Shown in pieces: positions 1-7,052 of a DNA stretch of 64,000 nucleotides. Source of the stretch: a virus. How positions within the stretch are numbered: the stretch's first letter is position 1; each line of letters opens with the position of its first letter. The DNA is taken from IMG/VR virus record IMGVR_UViG_3300007609_001138, positions 1-64,000 of that record, one strand, 5' to 3'. The position numbers and the translations under genes are program-made. Below the pieces are notes generated by a model, which did not search any database, was not told where the DNA came from, and saw only the letters and a list, made by a program, of their open reading frames with translations.

Positions 1-1
1 T

Positions 2-232
2 GCGTCGAAAGACCTCTATGGTTGCCGCATGCGTCTTGCTTGGGACGAAATGGATATTGAGGATCTGGAACAGACCTACGAGAATATCTGTTACCAGCTC
101 CGTCTTCAGTTTGAGCAAGAGCAGGAGTGGGAGCGCGAGCAGGCTGAAGAAGCTCGGATCGCCGCACAAGGTTTACAGCCAGACTGCGAGCCATTGCCTT
201 ACGAAGAATATGCTGATTTGGAGACTGCATAA
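2..232 (+). CDS. Small acidic hypothetical protein, possibly cut by the window edge
   Basis: I do not recognise this protein. The frame is open from the first bases of the window; an internal ATG at 29 would give 67 residues, but reading continues upstream without a stop, so the gene may begin outside the window. The protein is very rich in Glu and Gln, with a helical, coiled-coil-like stretch around residues 15-45 counted from the internal Met. It ends in a TAATG junction, overlapping the next start codon by one base, so it is translationally linked to the following small gene. The start is uncertain; that it is coding rests on the junction and acidic composition. Confidence 0.55.
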   Translation, partial: ASKDLYGCRMRLAWDEMDIEDLEQTYENICYQLRLQFEQEQEWEREQAEEARIAAQGLQPDCEPLPYEEYADLETA

Positions 233-468
233 TGAAAAGCGAACTTGAACTTGCAATTGATCGCATGATCGATGCACAAAAAAAACTGTACGGAGCAGAT
301 GCATACCTGTATGCCACAGCCAATCTACAAGGTGCGTTGGTAGGATCTGCCGCTGCACTCAGTGACTTTATGGTTGACAGCTTGATTGAAACATTTAACG
401 ATCGTGCAAAAAAAGTTGAACAAGAAGCAATCATCAAAGCATTTAATCAAGAGGTTCCAATTGTATGA
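232..468 (+). CDS. Small hypothetical protein (78 aa)
   Basis: No family recognised. The ATG overlaps the previous stop (TAATG) and the gene ends in a 4-base ATGA overlap with the next one. The protein is Ala- and Lys-rich and predicted helical, with no signal peptide, membrane segment or Cys cluster. The tight translational coupling to both neighbours is the main argument that it is real. Confidence 0.75.
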   Translation: MKSELELAIDRMIDAQKKLYGADAYLYATANLQGALVGSAAALSDFMVDSLIETFNDRAKKVEQEAIIKAFNQEVPIV

Positions 469-665
469 GTTATTTGCTCTTATCGGTTGCGCTAGGATTA
501 GAAATTTCTTATACTAGCAAGAATGTTTGTCAAGAAGCACTTGAACAGGTGCGAGAGCAGGACAGCAAAGCAATTTGTATTCCTGCAGGCAAAGACAAAA
601 CCAGTGAACAGTTTGATCTATTTTTAAACATGATTGAACAGTTACAAAAAGTTGAACAGAAATAG
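465..665 (+). CDS. Small hypothetical protein (66 aa)
   Basis: It starts in the ATGA overlap with the upstream gene. The first dozen residues are hydrophobic (Leu, Val, Ala), giving a short signal-like N-terminus but no clear cleavage site; the rest is charged and helical. Its TAG stop shares its last base with the first base of the tRNA-Trp gene at 665, so protein gene and tRNA must be cut from one transcript. Function unknown. Confidence 0.75.
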   Translation: MSYLLLSVALGLEISYTSKNVCQEALEQVREQDSKAICIPAGKDKTSEQFDLFLNMIEQLQKVEQK

Positions 666-738
666 CCGAGTTGGTCTAATGGTATGACAGGGGTCTCCAA
701 AACCCTTAGCGGAGGTTCGATTCCTTCACTCGGTGCCA
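665..738 (+). tRNA. tRNA-Trp (anticodon CCA)
   Basis: The cloverleaf folds from the sequence: acceptor stem 665-671 pairs with 728-734 with a G-U first pair, the anticodon loop is CTCCAAA giving anticodon CCA, the T-loop TTCGATT is canonical and the 3' CCA is encoded at 736-738. It is the first of three tRNA genes in tandem. Trp matches a single codon, so it may support a tryptophan-rich phage proteome rather than adjust codon bias. Confidence 0.95.
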
Positions 739-751
739 GTTTTAAAAGTTT

Positions 752-827
752 TGGGATATAGCTCAGTTGGTAGAGCAGCGGACTGTTAATCCGCTTGTCG
801 CAGGTTCGAGCCCTGCTATCCCAGCCA
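752..827 (+). tRNA. tRNA-Asn (anticodon GTT)
   Basis: Acceptor arms 752-758 and 817-823 pair perfectly (TGGGATA with TATCCCA). The anticodon stem GCGGA/TCCGC encloses loop CTGTTAA with anticodon GTT at 785-787, and CCA is encoded at 825-827. It lies 13 bases after tRNA-Trp, on the same presumed transcript. Confidence 0.96.
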
Positions 828-832
828 TTTTT

Positions 833-908
833 GCTACGGTGGCTCGAATGGTTAGGCAGAGGACTGCAAATCCTTTTCACGCAGGTTCGAATCCTGTCCG
901 TAGCTCCA
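833..908 (+). tRNA. tRNA-Cys (anticodon GCA)
   Basis: Acceptor arms 833-839 and 898-904 pair (GCTACGG with CCGTAGC). The discriminator base at 905 is T, the expected identity element for tRNA-Cys. The anticodon loop CTGCAAA gives GCA at 866-868, and CCA is encoded at 906-908. It lies 16 bases before the clpP start codon. Confidence 0.96.
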
Positions 909-924
909 ATTTACAAGGAAAAAT

Positions 925-1545
925 ATGTCACTAATTCCAATGGTAGTAGAAAGCACAGCAAAAGGCGAACGTGCTTATGATATCTACAGTAGACTGCTCA
1001 AAGAACGCATTGTCATGCTCAACGGTGTGGTAGAAGATCACATGGCCAATACCGTGGTAGCCCAACTGTTGTTTTTAGAATCAGAAAATCCAAACAAAGA
1101 GATCAGTTTGTTTATCAACAGTCCAGGTGGCGGAGTCACAGCAGGTCTCAGTATCTATGATACCATGCAGTTTATTAAACCTGATGTAGCAACCTATGTG
1201 ATGGGGCAGGCAGCCAGTATGGGATCGTTTCTAGCGCAAGCCGGTGCTCCGGGTAAACGCTATGTGTTGCCCGAATCACGTACAATGATTCACAGAGTCA
1301 GCTCAGGTACACGTGGCACATCAGGCAGTGTGCATGTGCAGGAACTGGAGTTTGAAGATCAAAAGCGACACCTAGACGAAAGCAAGAGAATCAATCAACG
1401 TTTGACTGAACTGTACGCACAGCACAACACCGCAGGAAAAACCTACGAAGATCTCTATGAAGACATGAAGTTTGACACTTTCTTAAGTGCACAGGAAGCG
1501 GTAGACTACGGTTTGGCAGATCAATTGGTAGAAAAGAGAACGTGA
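925..1545 (+). CDS. clpP: ATP-dependent Clp protease proteolytic subunit ClpP
   Basis: ClpP is a serine protease that forms a two-ring barrel and degrades substrates fed by ClpX or ClpA. The 206-residue protein is full length for the family. The nucleophile Ser98 lies in GQAASMGS, the catalytic His123 in MIHR, and the catalytic Asp is probably Asp184 before the [12 protein letters not shown] helix. An AAGGA ribosome site precedes the ATG at 925. The gene follows the tRNA cluster and overlaps the gp4 gene by 4 bases. No ClpX or ClpA is visible here, so it presumably uses a host unfoldase or one encoded elsewhere in the phage. In phages, ClpP may process prohead proteins or turn over host factors; which applies here is not shown. 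Confidence 0.96.
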   Translation: MSLIPMVVESTAKGERAYDIYSRLLKERIVMLNGVVEDHMANTVVAQLLFLESENPNKEISLFINSPGGGVTAGLSIYDTMQFIKPDVATYVMGQAASMGSFLAQAGAPGKRYVLPESRTMIHRVSSGTRGTSGSVHVQELEFEDQKRHLDESKRINQRLTELYAQHNTAGKTYEDLYEDMKFDTFLSAQEAVDYGLADQLVEKRT

Positions 1546-1913
1546 AATTCACAGCCGTTCGTGGCAGGTATCTACCAAAAAATCCAGAAAAATACACAGG
1601 AAATGTAAACTGTATTACATACCGTAGTCTCTGGGAGAGAAGATTCATGCTCTACTGCGACAGGTCTCCAAAAATACTGAAATGGAGTTCTGAAGAATTA
1701 CACATACCTTACGTGGGCGTAGACGATCGGATACACAACTATTATCCAGACTTTGTTGTCGAGACACATGACGATAGAACCATTGTAGTAGAAATAAAGC
1801 CTGGCTTTCAACGAGGCTGGAAGATAAACAAAGCAAAGTGGAAAAGTGCCAAAAGTTTTTGTAGTGCACTTGGGTATGAATTTAAAGTACTAACAGAAAA
1901 GGAGTTGTTCTAG
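1542..1913 (+). CDS. T4 gp4-like head completion nuclease
   Basis: This 123-residue protein resembles the T4 gp4 family, which acts after DNA packaging at the head vertex and has a TnsA-like endonuclease fold. Family features are the N-terminal [13 protein letters not shown] segment, the [16 protein letters not shown] block, the IPY segment, and the PD-x(n)-EIK pair (PDFVV about residue 68, then VVEIKPG), which fits a PD-(D/E)xK nuclease. It is somewhat shorter than T4 gp4 (about 150 residues), mainly in the loop after EIKPG. It overlaps clpP by 4 bases and shares one base with the next start (TAGTG). It is the clearest T4-lineage marker on this side of the window. Confidence 0.88.
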   Translation: MKFTAVRGRYLPKNPEKYTGNVNCITYRSLWERRFMLYCDRSPKILKWSSEELHIPYVGVDDRIHNYYPDFVVETHDDRTIVVEIKPGFQRGWKINKAKWKSAKSFCSALGYEFKVLTEKELF

Positions 1914-2113
1914 TGACCTTGCCAGTTGAACGAAAAAATGCAGTTTTAAATGTTGAACAGTTTTTAATGGACCTTCGAGATCCTAAAAAATATCCACGTG
2001 TGCCCGGAGCAGTGCGTGAACAGGCAAGCAGATTGCTCAAGCATTATCCTAGCAAGTTTGATATGGAATCTGCGGCGGAATCCGCCCCTGATGTTTTTGG
2101 AGATAAACTTTGA
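1913..2113 (+). CDS. BPSL0761-like small protein (66 aa)
   Basis: Translation starts at a GTG overlapping the gp4 stop by one base. The pattern PVERKNAVLN, then FLMDL, then PRVPGAVREQA and LLKHYPS matches a short protein seen in many proteobacteria and phages and named after BPSL0761. Its biochemical role is unknown. No catalytic residues or membrane segments are apparent. Family assignment is from memory of the pattern. Confidence 0.7.
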   Translation: MTLPVERKNAVLNVEQFLMDLRDPKKYPRVPGAVREQASRLLKHYPSKFDMESAAESAPDVFGDKL

Positions 2114-2511
2114 TTACCTACAGCACCAACTGGATGGGTCCGGTCAATATGCAATGGTTTGAAGAACGTGGGTTGGTTGAAAATAACAAAATCACCACAT
2201 ACTATTCAGCAGGTCGTATTGATATTCGTGACAGTAGTAAAGAAGGTTATGATGGCTGGAATGAATACAGTCTACCTCCTATGCACGGTGAAGACTGGAA
2301 TGACTTCAGTAGTTGGTTAGAAAGTTTTCAAACACACGAACTGTGGGAGTTTGATGACATCATAAAGTTGTATGAAAGTGCAAGTGGTAGAAAGATCCGG
2401 TGGGCAGAGGACACTTGGTATAAGTGTTATGAATGTGGATTGGTCACAGACTTACGAAAAACTACAGTGCATATTCACAAGATGGGTTGTAGTAGGAACT
2501 GGGATGAATAA
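2110..2511 (+). CDS. Conserved phage hypothetical with C-terminal Cys/His motif
   Basis: The likely start is TTG at 2110, overlapping the previous stop, because the YSTNWMGP sequence follows at once and that block is, from memory, the N-terminus of a family common in phages and environmental bacteria. The core contains HYYSAGRIDIR-type and PPMHGEDWNDFSSWL-type blocks. The last 30 residues add Cys-x2-Cys and a later HIHKMGC, which could bind a metal; this tail may be specific to this phage. Function unknown. The gene overlaps the next one by 8 bases. Confidence 0.75.
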   Translation: MITYSTNWMGPVNMQWFEERGLVENNKITTYYSAGRIDIRDSSKEGYDGWNEYSLPPMHGEDWNDFSSWLESFQTHELWEFDDIIKLYESASGRKIRWAEDTWYKCYECGLVTDLRKTTVHIHKMGCSRNWDE

Positions 2512-2782
2512 AAAAGAAATCAATCAGATGGAATCCAAACTCAGAGAGAAACTGATGAGGGAGCGGTGGGAGCTGACCGCCAAACAAGAAGCATATGACA
2601 AGGTGAAGATGGAAAGTTTCAAAGCGAGTTCTGCTCTGGAAGGTATTAACTACAGCGAAGAAGTGTCATGTAAAGATCATCCTGATGCACCACATGGATT
2701 TGATCGCGACTCAAGTCACGCACTGGGTCGCTATGTTTGCGAGTGTGAAGGCTGGGAGCCAGAAGATGAAAACGATCACTGA
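2504..2782 (+). CDS. Hypothetical protein with C-terminal Cys residues (92 aa)
   Basis: The ATG at 2504 is preferred over longer in-frame starts because those lie deep inside the upstream gene. The first half is a charged helix rich in Lys and Glu; the second half has three Cys and several His (CKDHPDAPHG and YVCECEGW), possibly a small zinc site. It overlaps the next gene by 17 bases. No family recognised. Confidence 0.65.
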   Translation: MNKKEINQMESKLREKLMRERWELTAKQEAYDKVKMESFKASSALEGINYSEEVSCKDHPDAPHGFDRDSSHALGRYVCECEGWEPEDENDH

Positions 2783-2987
2783 CGAAGAATACGAGTTGTT
2801 TGAGAGACTCAAAAACATTTGGATGCACAGTGCTCCTAAACAGAGCGGACGGTATTTTGTCTGTGGTGAAGGTGGTGATCGAGATACGGTGGGATTGCCT
2901 GAGAAAATTCTAGTGTGTCCAGCCTATGGGTCAGATGGCTTCGCCATATACACCAAGACCACAGACTATTCAGCACCAGGATATTGA
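2766..2987 (+). CDS. Small hypothetical protein (73 aa)
   Basis: The ATG at 2766 gives a protein that begins MKTITDEEYELFERL, an amphipathic helix, followed by a Gly-rich half. The longer in-frame start at 2685 lies inside the previous gene and is unlikely. No known domain recognised. Confidence 0.65.
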   Translation: MKTITDEEYELFERLKNIWMHSAPKQSGRYFVCGEGGDRDTVGLPEKILVCPAYGSDGFAIYTKTTDYSAPGY

Positions 2988-2997
2988 GGATTAGAAA

Positions 2998-3204
2998 ATG
3001 ATTGAGATCAATGAAAGAACAGCTAAATTCACAGAACTTAAACCATACGACTTCACTGCCAAACCAGATGACTACATGGAAGTCTGTGAGTGGTCAAACG
3101 GCGAAGGGGTTGATGTTAACATTAACTCAAACGGTGACCAACGATTCAGTTTAACTTGGGGTCAGTGGGAAGCGTTAAATGCATTGATAGCATACAAGGA
3201 GTAG
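2998..3204 (+). CDS. Small hypothetical protein (68 aa)
   Basis: An acidic soluble protein with several Trp residues and no signal peptide or membrane segment. A GAGGA ribosome site lies before the ATG. It is part of a run of small + strand accessory genes between the gp4 gene and the first radical SAM gene. Function unknown. Confidence 0.7.
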   Translation: MIEINERTAKFTELKPYDFTAKPDDYMEVCEWSNGEGVDVNINSNGDQRFSLTWGQWEALNALIAYKE

Positions 3205-3207
3205 AGC

Positions 3208-3531
3208 ATGGAAATTGAATCAATGGAAGCAGAACAAGGCATCACTCCTAACAGTTGGGTTATCCTAGAAATCAATCATGAAGGCAAGCAGTTTCAAAAG
3301 ATTCTGAGTGGCTGGAGTGGTGGCTATCTCGATGGTGATACATGGCGTCTGAGCAGCCCTATCAAGGAACTGAATATACAAATCGACAGTGAGTGGATAA
3401 CAGCAATCACAGAAACTGGCAGCACATATAAATTGTTAAAAGAATCTCAAGGATTGCGTATGAGCAATGCTGGAATATACAACCGACTGAAAGAACGGTT
3501 CGGTGATATGGTAGAGATAGTGGAGTTATAA
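3208..3531 (+). CDS. Hypothetical protein (107 aa), beta-rich
   Basis: An AAGGAG ribosome site lies in the end of the preceding gene. Alternating hydrophobic and Gly residues suggest a small beta domain (residues 15-75) followed by an amphipathic helix. It shares one base with the next start codon (TAATG). No family recognised. Confidence 0.7.
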   Translation: MEIESMEAEQGITPNSWVILEINHEGKQFQKILSGWSGGYLDGDTWRLSSPIKELNIQIDSEWITAITETGSTYKLLKESQGLRMSNAGIYNRLKERFGDMVEIVEL

Positions 3532-3806
3532 TGTTTGAATCAGGAAAGACGTATACCAATCGATATGGAGACGAGTATTCGTGGATTGTGATCAATGATA
3601 ATACCTATCGATTTGATATGACTAATAATGGTCCTAATTATGCTCGATGGGGTGGAAAAGAGGGACAAGAAAAGATGGACATGAATGATCTAGGAATGTA
3701 TGACCCAAGTGGTGGCCCATATATCACGATCGGGATGGAAATTGATGGACGTCCGATCAAAAGACTTTTTATTCTAAAAGGTGTATTTGTAGAGGTGAGT
3801 GATTAA
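3531..3806 (+). CDS. Hypothetical protein (91 aa)
   Basis: It starts in the TAATG junction. The sequence is rich in Gly, Tyr and Asp with no recognisable motif. Its final codons overlap an 8-base stretch of a GTG-initiated gene beginning at 3799. Confidence 0.7.
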   Translation: MFESGKTYTNRYGDEYSWIVINDNTYRFDMTNNGPNYARWGGKEGQEKMDMNDLGMYDPSGGPYITIGMEIDGRPIKRLFILKGVFVEVSD

Positions 3807-3978
3807 ACTTCCTAAACGTAAAATATTCCGCTTTCTGGTTAATACTTTTGATCAAGTAAACTTTTTGATTCAAGATCGATTCAATCTCAATCCAAAGCGC
3901 ACAATTCTAGAAGCACAGCAAGACCTTGTGACTCTCAATGAACTTGAAAGGACCATTGGCAAAAGTCTTGGCCTATAA
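3799..3978 (+). CDS. Small basic hypothetical protein, GTG start (59 aa)
   Basis: This gene fills the apparent gap between 3806 and 3988. It begins with GTG at 3799, preceded by an AGAGG ribosome site, and overlaps the previous gene by 8 bases. The protein starts MIKLPKRKIFRFL and is basic at the N-terminus, then helical to the C-terminal ELERTIGKSLGL. Its TAA stop lies inside the TATAAATA late promoter box of the following gene. No family recognised. Confidence 0.65.
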   Translation: MIKLPKRKIFRFLVNTFDQVNFLIQDRFNLNPKRTILEAQQDLVTLNELERTIGKSLGL

Positions 3979-3981
3979 ATA
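3974..3981 (+). promoter_or_regulatory. T4-type late promoter box TATAAATA
   Basis: An exact match to the T4 late -10 consensus. With T4 spacing, transcription would start about 3987, one base before the ATG at 3988. No ribosome site lies between, so the radical SAM mRNA may be leaderless. Confidence 0.7.
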
Positions 3982-3987
3982 CTGCTC

Positions 3988-4953
3988 ATGAAATTAGAAA
4001 GAGTAGTACTTGAAGTTTTCGGCGGTTGTAACTACACCTGCGACATGTGTCCGCAAAGCACAGGACGTGGTCGCGACTTCACTCGCAAAATGCCGCTGGA
4101 CCTGTTTGAATCTGTGCTTGATCAAATCACTCCACGCTACGGTACTCCTGTAATCAACCTTGAAGGTTCTGGTGAGCCTACGCTAGCACAGGACCTACCA
4201 CTGTATGTAGAAGCTTGCACTCGCCGTGGATTGCCCAGCTTTATGTACTGCAACGGCGCACTGCTAAAAGGCACATTCATGCAGGATGTGGTAGACGCTG
4301 GCATTGACTTTGTGAGATTCAGCTGCATTGGCTACAACAAAGAACTGTATGCCAAGTGGATGAGCACTGACAACTTTGACTTGGTTAAACAAAACGCTGT
4401 TGACGCACAAGCCTATATAAAACAAACCAACAGCAGTTGCGAAATCAGCAGCTATCATCTCATACTCGATCCTGACCGCATGGACTACGAAATTTCACAG
4501 TATCAAACCAACTTTATTGATCCTGTTGGCAGTGTGGGTTATATTTGGAAAATGCACAACTGGAGTGGCAACTACCAACCATTGTACTTTAGAAATCCCA
4601 AACAGAGAAAAACCTGCGGAAGACCATTTGCACCTGAACTCACTGTGAGAGCAGGAGGACTAGATGGCAAGCAAGGAGCAGTTACACCCTGTTGTCAGAC
4701 CATGGGCCCACCAAACGAAGCACTCAGTGTACTAGGACACTTTGAAGACCAAAGATTCGAAGATATCTACTGGGGAGATGCATACGAACAGCTGAGATCT
4801 GCTCACAGCGAAGGCAGATTTGACGACATTGAATATTGCAAAAACTGTGATTTTTTGTACGATGATCCCGAAGTACTGGTATGGAGCAATGATCCAAATG
4901 CCAGTGTCAACTACATGCTGGGCACTGACTTTAAACTCAGTGACTATCAATGA
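3988..4953 (+). CDS. Radical SAM protein with C-terminal SPASM/twitch-type cysteines
   Basis: Radical SAM enzymes use a [4Fe-4S] cluster and S-adenosylmethionine to make a 5'-deoxyadenosyl radical. The cluster motif C14-x3-C18-x2-C21 and the SAM-binding GSGEPTL (about 61-67) are clear. The C-terminal third has C210, C235-C236 and C284-x2-C287, the arrangement of a SPASM or twitch auxiliary cluster seen in enzymes that modify peptides, proteins or sugars. It overlaps the next gene by 4 bases. This differs from the minus-strand paralogs, whose extra cysteines come before the radical SAM core. The substrate cannot be read from sequence. Confidence 0.9.
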   Translation: MKLERVVLEVFGGCNYTCDMCPQSTGRGRDFTRKMPLDLFESVLDQITPRYGTPVINLEGSGEPTLAQDLPLYVEACTRRGLPSFMYCNGALLKGTFMQDVVDAGIDFVRFSCIGYNKELYAKWMSTDNFDLVKQNAVDAQAYIKQTNSSCEISSYHLILDPDRMDYEISQYQTNFIDPVGSVGYIWKMHNWSGNYQPLYFRNPKQRKTCGRPFAPELTVRAGGLDGKQGAVTPCCQTMGPPNEALSVLGHFEDQRFEDIYWGDAYEQLRSAHSEGRFDDIEYCKNCDFLYDDPEVLVWSNDPNASVNYMLGTDFKLSDYQ

Positions 4954-5783
4954 CCGACGCAGACTTTGTATGGGCAGAACCAGAACGCATTAACACTCGT
5001 GTAGGCAGCACTCTTACTAGATCAAAAAATTCATTAAATGAAATCTGGTGGTATAAAAAACCGGGTTATATAGATGAAACTGTGGCATATATTAAACAAG
5101 TTTGCGAGTTTACAGATTCAGACAGTTATGTTATTGAAACTACTAGCGATGCACTAAAAAACTTAGTGGATACAGTAAACTACATGAGTGTTTACAGAAT
5201 GTTCTCGGATACCATGTGGGGACTACTTGCAAATGATAAAAGGCCACGATGCTATAGATATGACTCAGACTACATGCCGCTTCACAACAAGTCAGACAAA
5301 TCTTTTTTTTACAATCTAACTAAATTACACCAGTTTTACACCGATCCTCCGTTACTTTTTCGGACGCCTTTTAGTATTGGCGCCTTGCAGAAAAAACCTC
5401 CGTTTATGCTTGCTATTCATCCTGGGTCTTATAGACTTTTTTCTACTCTTTTTTTGCCTGAAAATATTTATTGTTGTTTGTTACTGCCAGTAGACGCACA
5501 TGCATTAATCAATAATTTAAATATAGAATTCAATAAAACAAAAACTATTCTTTCAATAAACAACAAAGAATTAATTAAAACACTGAATATTAATCTTTAC
5601 AGTAACTTGCATATTTCTTGGAGTTCTCAAACAGGAATACAACTTGTCGAAAATCACTCCGAGTTAGCAGAATACGCAAAGCAATACGAAATCAAATGGA
5701 CTGGTAGACAGTTTGTGGTAAATGATGTTATAATTGCAACACTTAAAAATAATATTTTTATTCCACCTGGCCCAATAGGATAA
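4950..5783 (+). CDS. Hypothetical protein (277 aa) coupled to a radical SAM gene
   Basis: No family recognised. The gene overlaps the radical SAM gene by 4 bases (ATGA), so the two are made together and may act together. The protein has a Trp- and Tyr-rich first half and an Asn/Lys/Ile-rich second half; the underlying DNA between about 5450 and 5780 is visibly more AT-rich than its neighbours, which may mark a recent acquisition. There is no Cys motif that would suggest an Fe-S cluster and no membrane segment. Confidence 0.8.
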   Translation: MTDADFVWAEPERINTRVGSTLTRSKNSLNEIWWYKKPGYIDETVAYIKQVCEFTDSDSYVIETTSDALKNLVDTVNYMSVYRMFSDTMWGLLANDKRPRCYRYDSDYMPLHNKSDKSFFYNLTKLHQFYTDPPLLFRTPFSIGALQKKPPFMLAIHPGSYRLFSTLFLPENIYCCLLLPVDAHALINNLNIEFNKTKTILSINNKELIKTLNINLYSNLHISWSSQTGIQLVENHSELAEYAKQYEIKWTGRQFVVNDVIIATLKNNIFIPPGPIG

Positions 5784-5787
5784 TAGC

Positions 5788-6498
5788 ATGGCAACAATTG
5801 AAGAGAAAGAAGAACTTGTAGATACACTCAAAGGACCAAAGTACTATCGTATCCAGATATCTGGCTATGGCGGCGAGAGTTCCTACATGAAAATCAGCAA
5901 ACAAGCACATGATTTTTGGCAACAGGTTACAGAAGAAAACGGCGAAGATGATCTTGTTCAGTACATGCTCAACGCTGAAGATGGCAATCTCGACGACCTA
6001 GAAGTAGTAGTGCCACCTGAGGCTATGTTTATGGTAGATGAAGACGGCGACGGTCGGCCATGGTACGAGCCGGTAGAAGAAATTGATCACTCGTTTGGTG
6101 CTAGTCTTCAATCCAGTTGGATCACAGTAGACGAAATTGACTCAGATGACTACAATGCAAATTATGTTGCTGAAGTCATCAACCGACAAGATATTTTAGA
6201 ATTAAATGATCAACTGTGCGAAGATCACGAAATTGAGATCATATCCATGAGCTGTTGTGACGAACCCGAAGATGCACCTTATATTGCTCAAATGTATTCA
6301 ATGGAAAAGGGCTGTTTTTGGGAAAGCATTATTGAAACAACAGGCAAATTTGATCCTAAAAAACTTGTAATTTATACTGTGGAATTTCTCAACGGCGAAG
6401 ACACTATAACCGAAGTACACTACGACGGTATAGAAACAGAAAATTTCGGAGGTGATACCAACGGAAAGGGATACACAGCCGCAGTTTGGAGTAGCTAG
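5788..6498 (+). CDS. Conserved acidic phage hypothetical (236 aa)
   Basis: A strongly acidic soluble protein with long Asp/Glu runs. Sequence blocks such as SGYGGESSYMKIS, GQFDPKKL-like TGKFDPKKLVIYT and GGDTNGKGY recall, from memory, a conserved hypothetical of T4-like marine phages. Function unknown. An ATAGC gap of four bases separates it from the preceding gene. Confidence 0.8.
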   Translation: MATIEEKEELVDTLKGPKYYRIQISGYGGESSYMKISKQAHDFWQQVTEENGEDDLVQYMLNAEDGNLDDLEVVVPPEAMFMVDEDGDGRPWYEPVEEIDHSFGASLQSSWITVDEIDSDDYNANYVAEVINRQDILELNDQLCEDHEIEIISMSCCDEPEDAPYIAQMYSMEKGCFWESIIETTGKFDPKKLVIYTVEFLNGEDTITEVHYDGIETENFGGDTNGKGYTAAVWSS

Positions 6499-6510
6499 TG
6501 TACTGACTCG

Positions 6511-6517
6511 CTAAATA
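6511..6517 (+). promoter_or_regulatory. Late promoter box CTAAATA
   Basis: It matches the TAAATA core of the late box. The predicted start is about 6523, followed by an AGGAGT ribosome site at 6529-6534 and an ATG at 6540. Confidence 0.6.
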
Positions 6518-6539
6518 CTCTTGGCAACAGGAGTATACC

Positions 6540-6572
6540 ATGTCCATTCAATTTGTTGTCCGGAGTCGGTGA
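6540..6572 (+). CDS. Possible 10-codon leader ORF
   Basis: The best ribosome site here (AGGAGT) serves an ATG at 6540 that opens a ten-residue frame (MSIQFVVRSR) ending in TGA at 6570-6572. That stop overlaps a GTG in the frame of the DUF458 gene (GTGA). Either this is a leader peptide whose translation delivers ribosomes to the GTG, or a frameshift joins the two frames, or a sequencing error split one start. Confidence that a product is made is low. Confidence 0.4.
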   Translation: MSIQFVVRSR

Positions 6573-7048
6573 TCTGGACCATGCGTGATATAAACTTAAA
6601 TCAAGTTATTGAATATATCAATGCACAAGGTCCAGAAACCAGAATCTATCTCGGAGCCGATTCAGCTCGAATTAACAAAAACAGCACGTGGTACGCTGAA
6701 TATACCGTAGCAGTGGTAGTACACATCAATGGATGCAACGGTTGTAAAATCTTTGGAGAAGTTTCTAGAGAACGAGACTTTGACAAACGAATAAATCGGC
6801 CCGCTCTGCGCTTGATGACCGAAGTATATAAGGTCAGCGACATGTACCAACGATTAAATCCACACATTGCACAAGATATAGAAGTGCACTTAGATATCAA
6901 TCCTTCTGATAAATATGCCAGTAGTGCAGTAATTCAGCAGGCAATTGGCTATATAAAAGGCACATGCAATACAACCCCTAAGGTTAAGCCGGATGCCTGG
7001 GCAGCATCCAGTGCTGCTGACAATCTCACATCAATTTTAGCAGCATAA
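6569..7048 (+). CDS. DUF458/YkuK-like RNase H-fold protein
   Basis: The 159-residue protein matches the DUF458 (YkuK) family, which has a ribonuclease H-like fold. The blocks TRIYLGADSARI near the N-terminus (an acidic strand position), VHLDINPSDKYASS in the middle, and KPDAWAASSAADNL with a late Asp fit the family's acidic residues, which could bind divalent metal. Nuclease activity is inferred only. The GTG at 6569 is chosen because it overlaps the leader stop and gives an IWTMRD start like family members; an ATG at 6581 is the alternative. Confidence 0.75.
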   Translation: MIWTMRDINLNQVIEYINAQGPETRIYLGADSARINKNSTWYAEYTVAVVVHINGCNGCKIFGEVSRERDFDKRINRPALRLMTEVYKVSDMYQRLNPHIAQDIEVHLDINPSDKYASSAVIQQAIGYIKGTCNTTPKVKPDAWAASSAADNLTSILAA

Positions 7049-7052
7049 ATCT

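Noticed and set aside
530-980. Open frames running across the three tRNA genes on both strands
   Set aside because: They translate tRNA sequence and overlap clear RNA genes and the clpP start.
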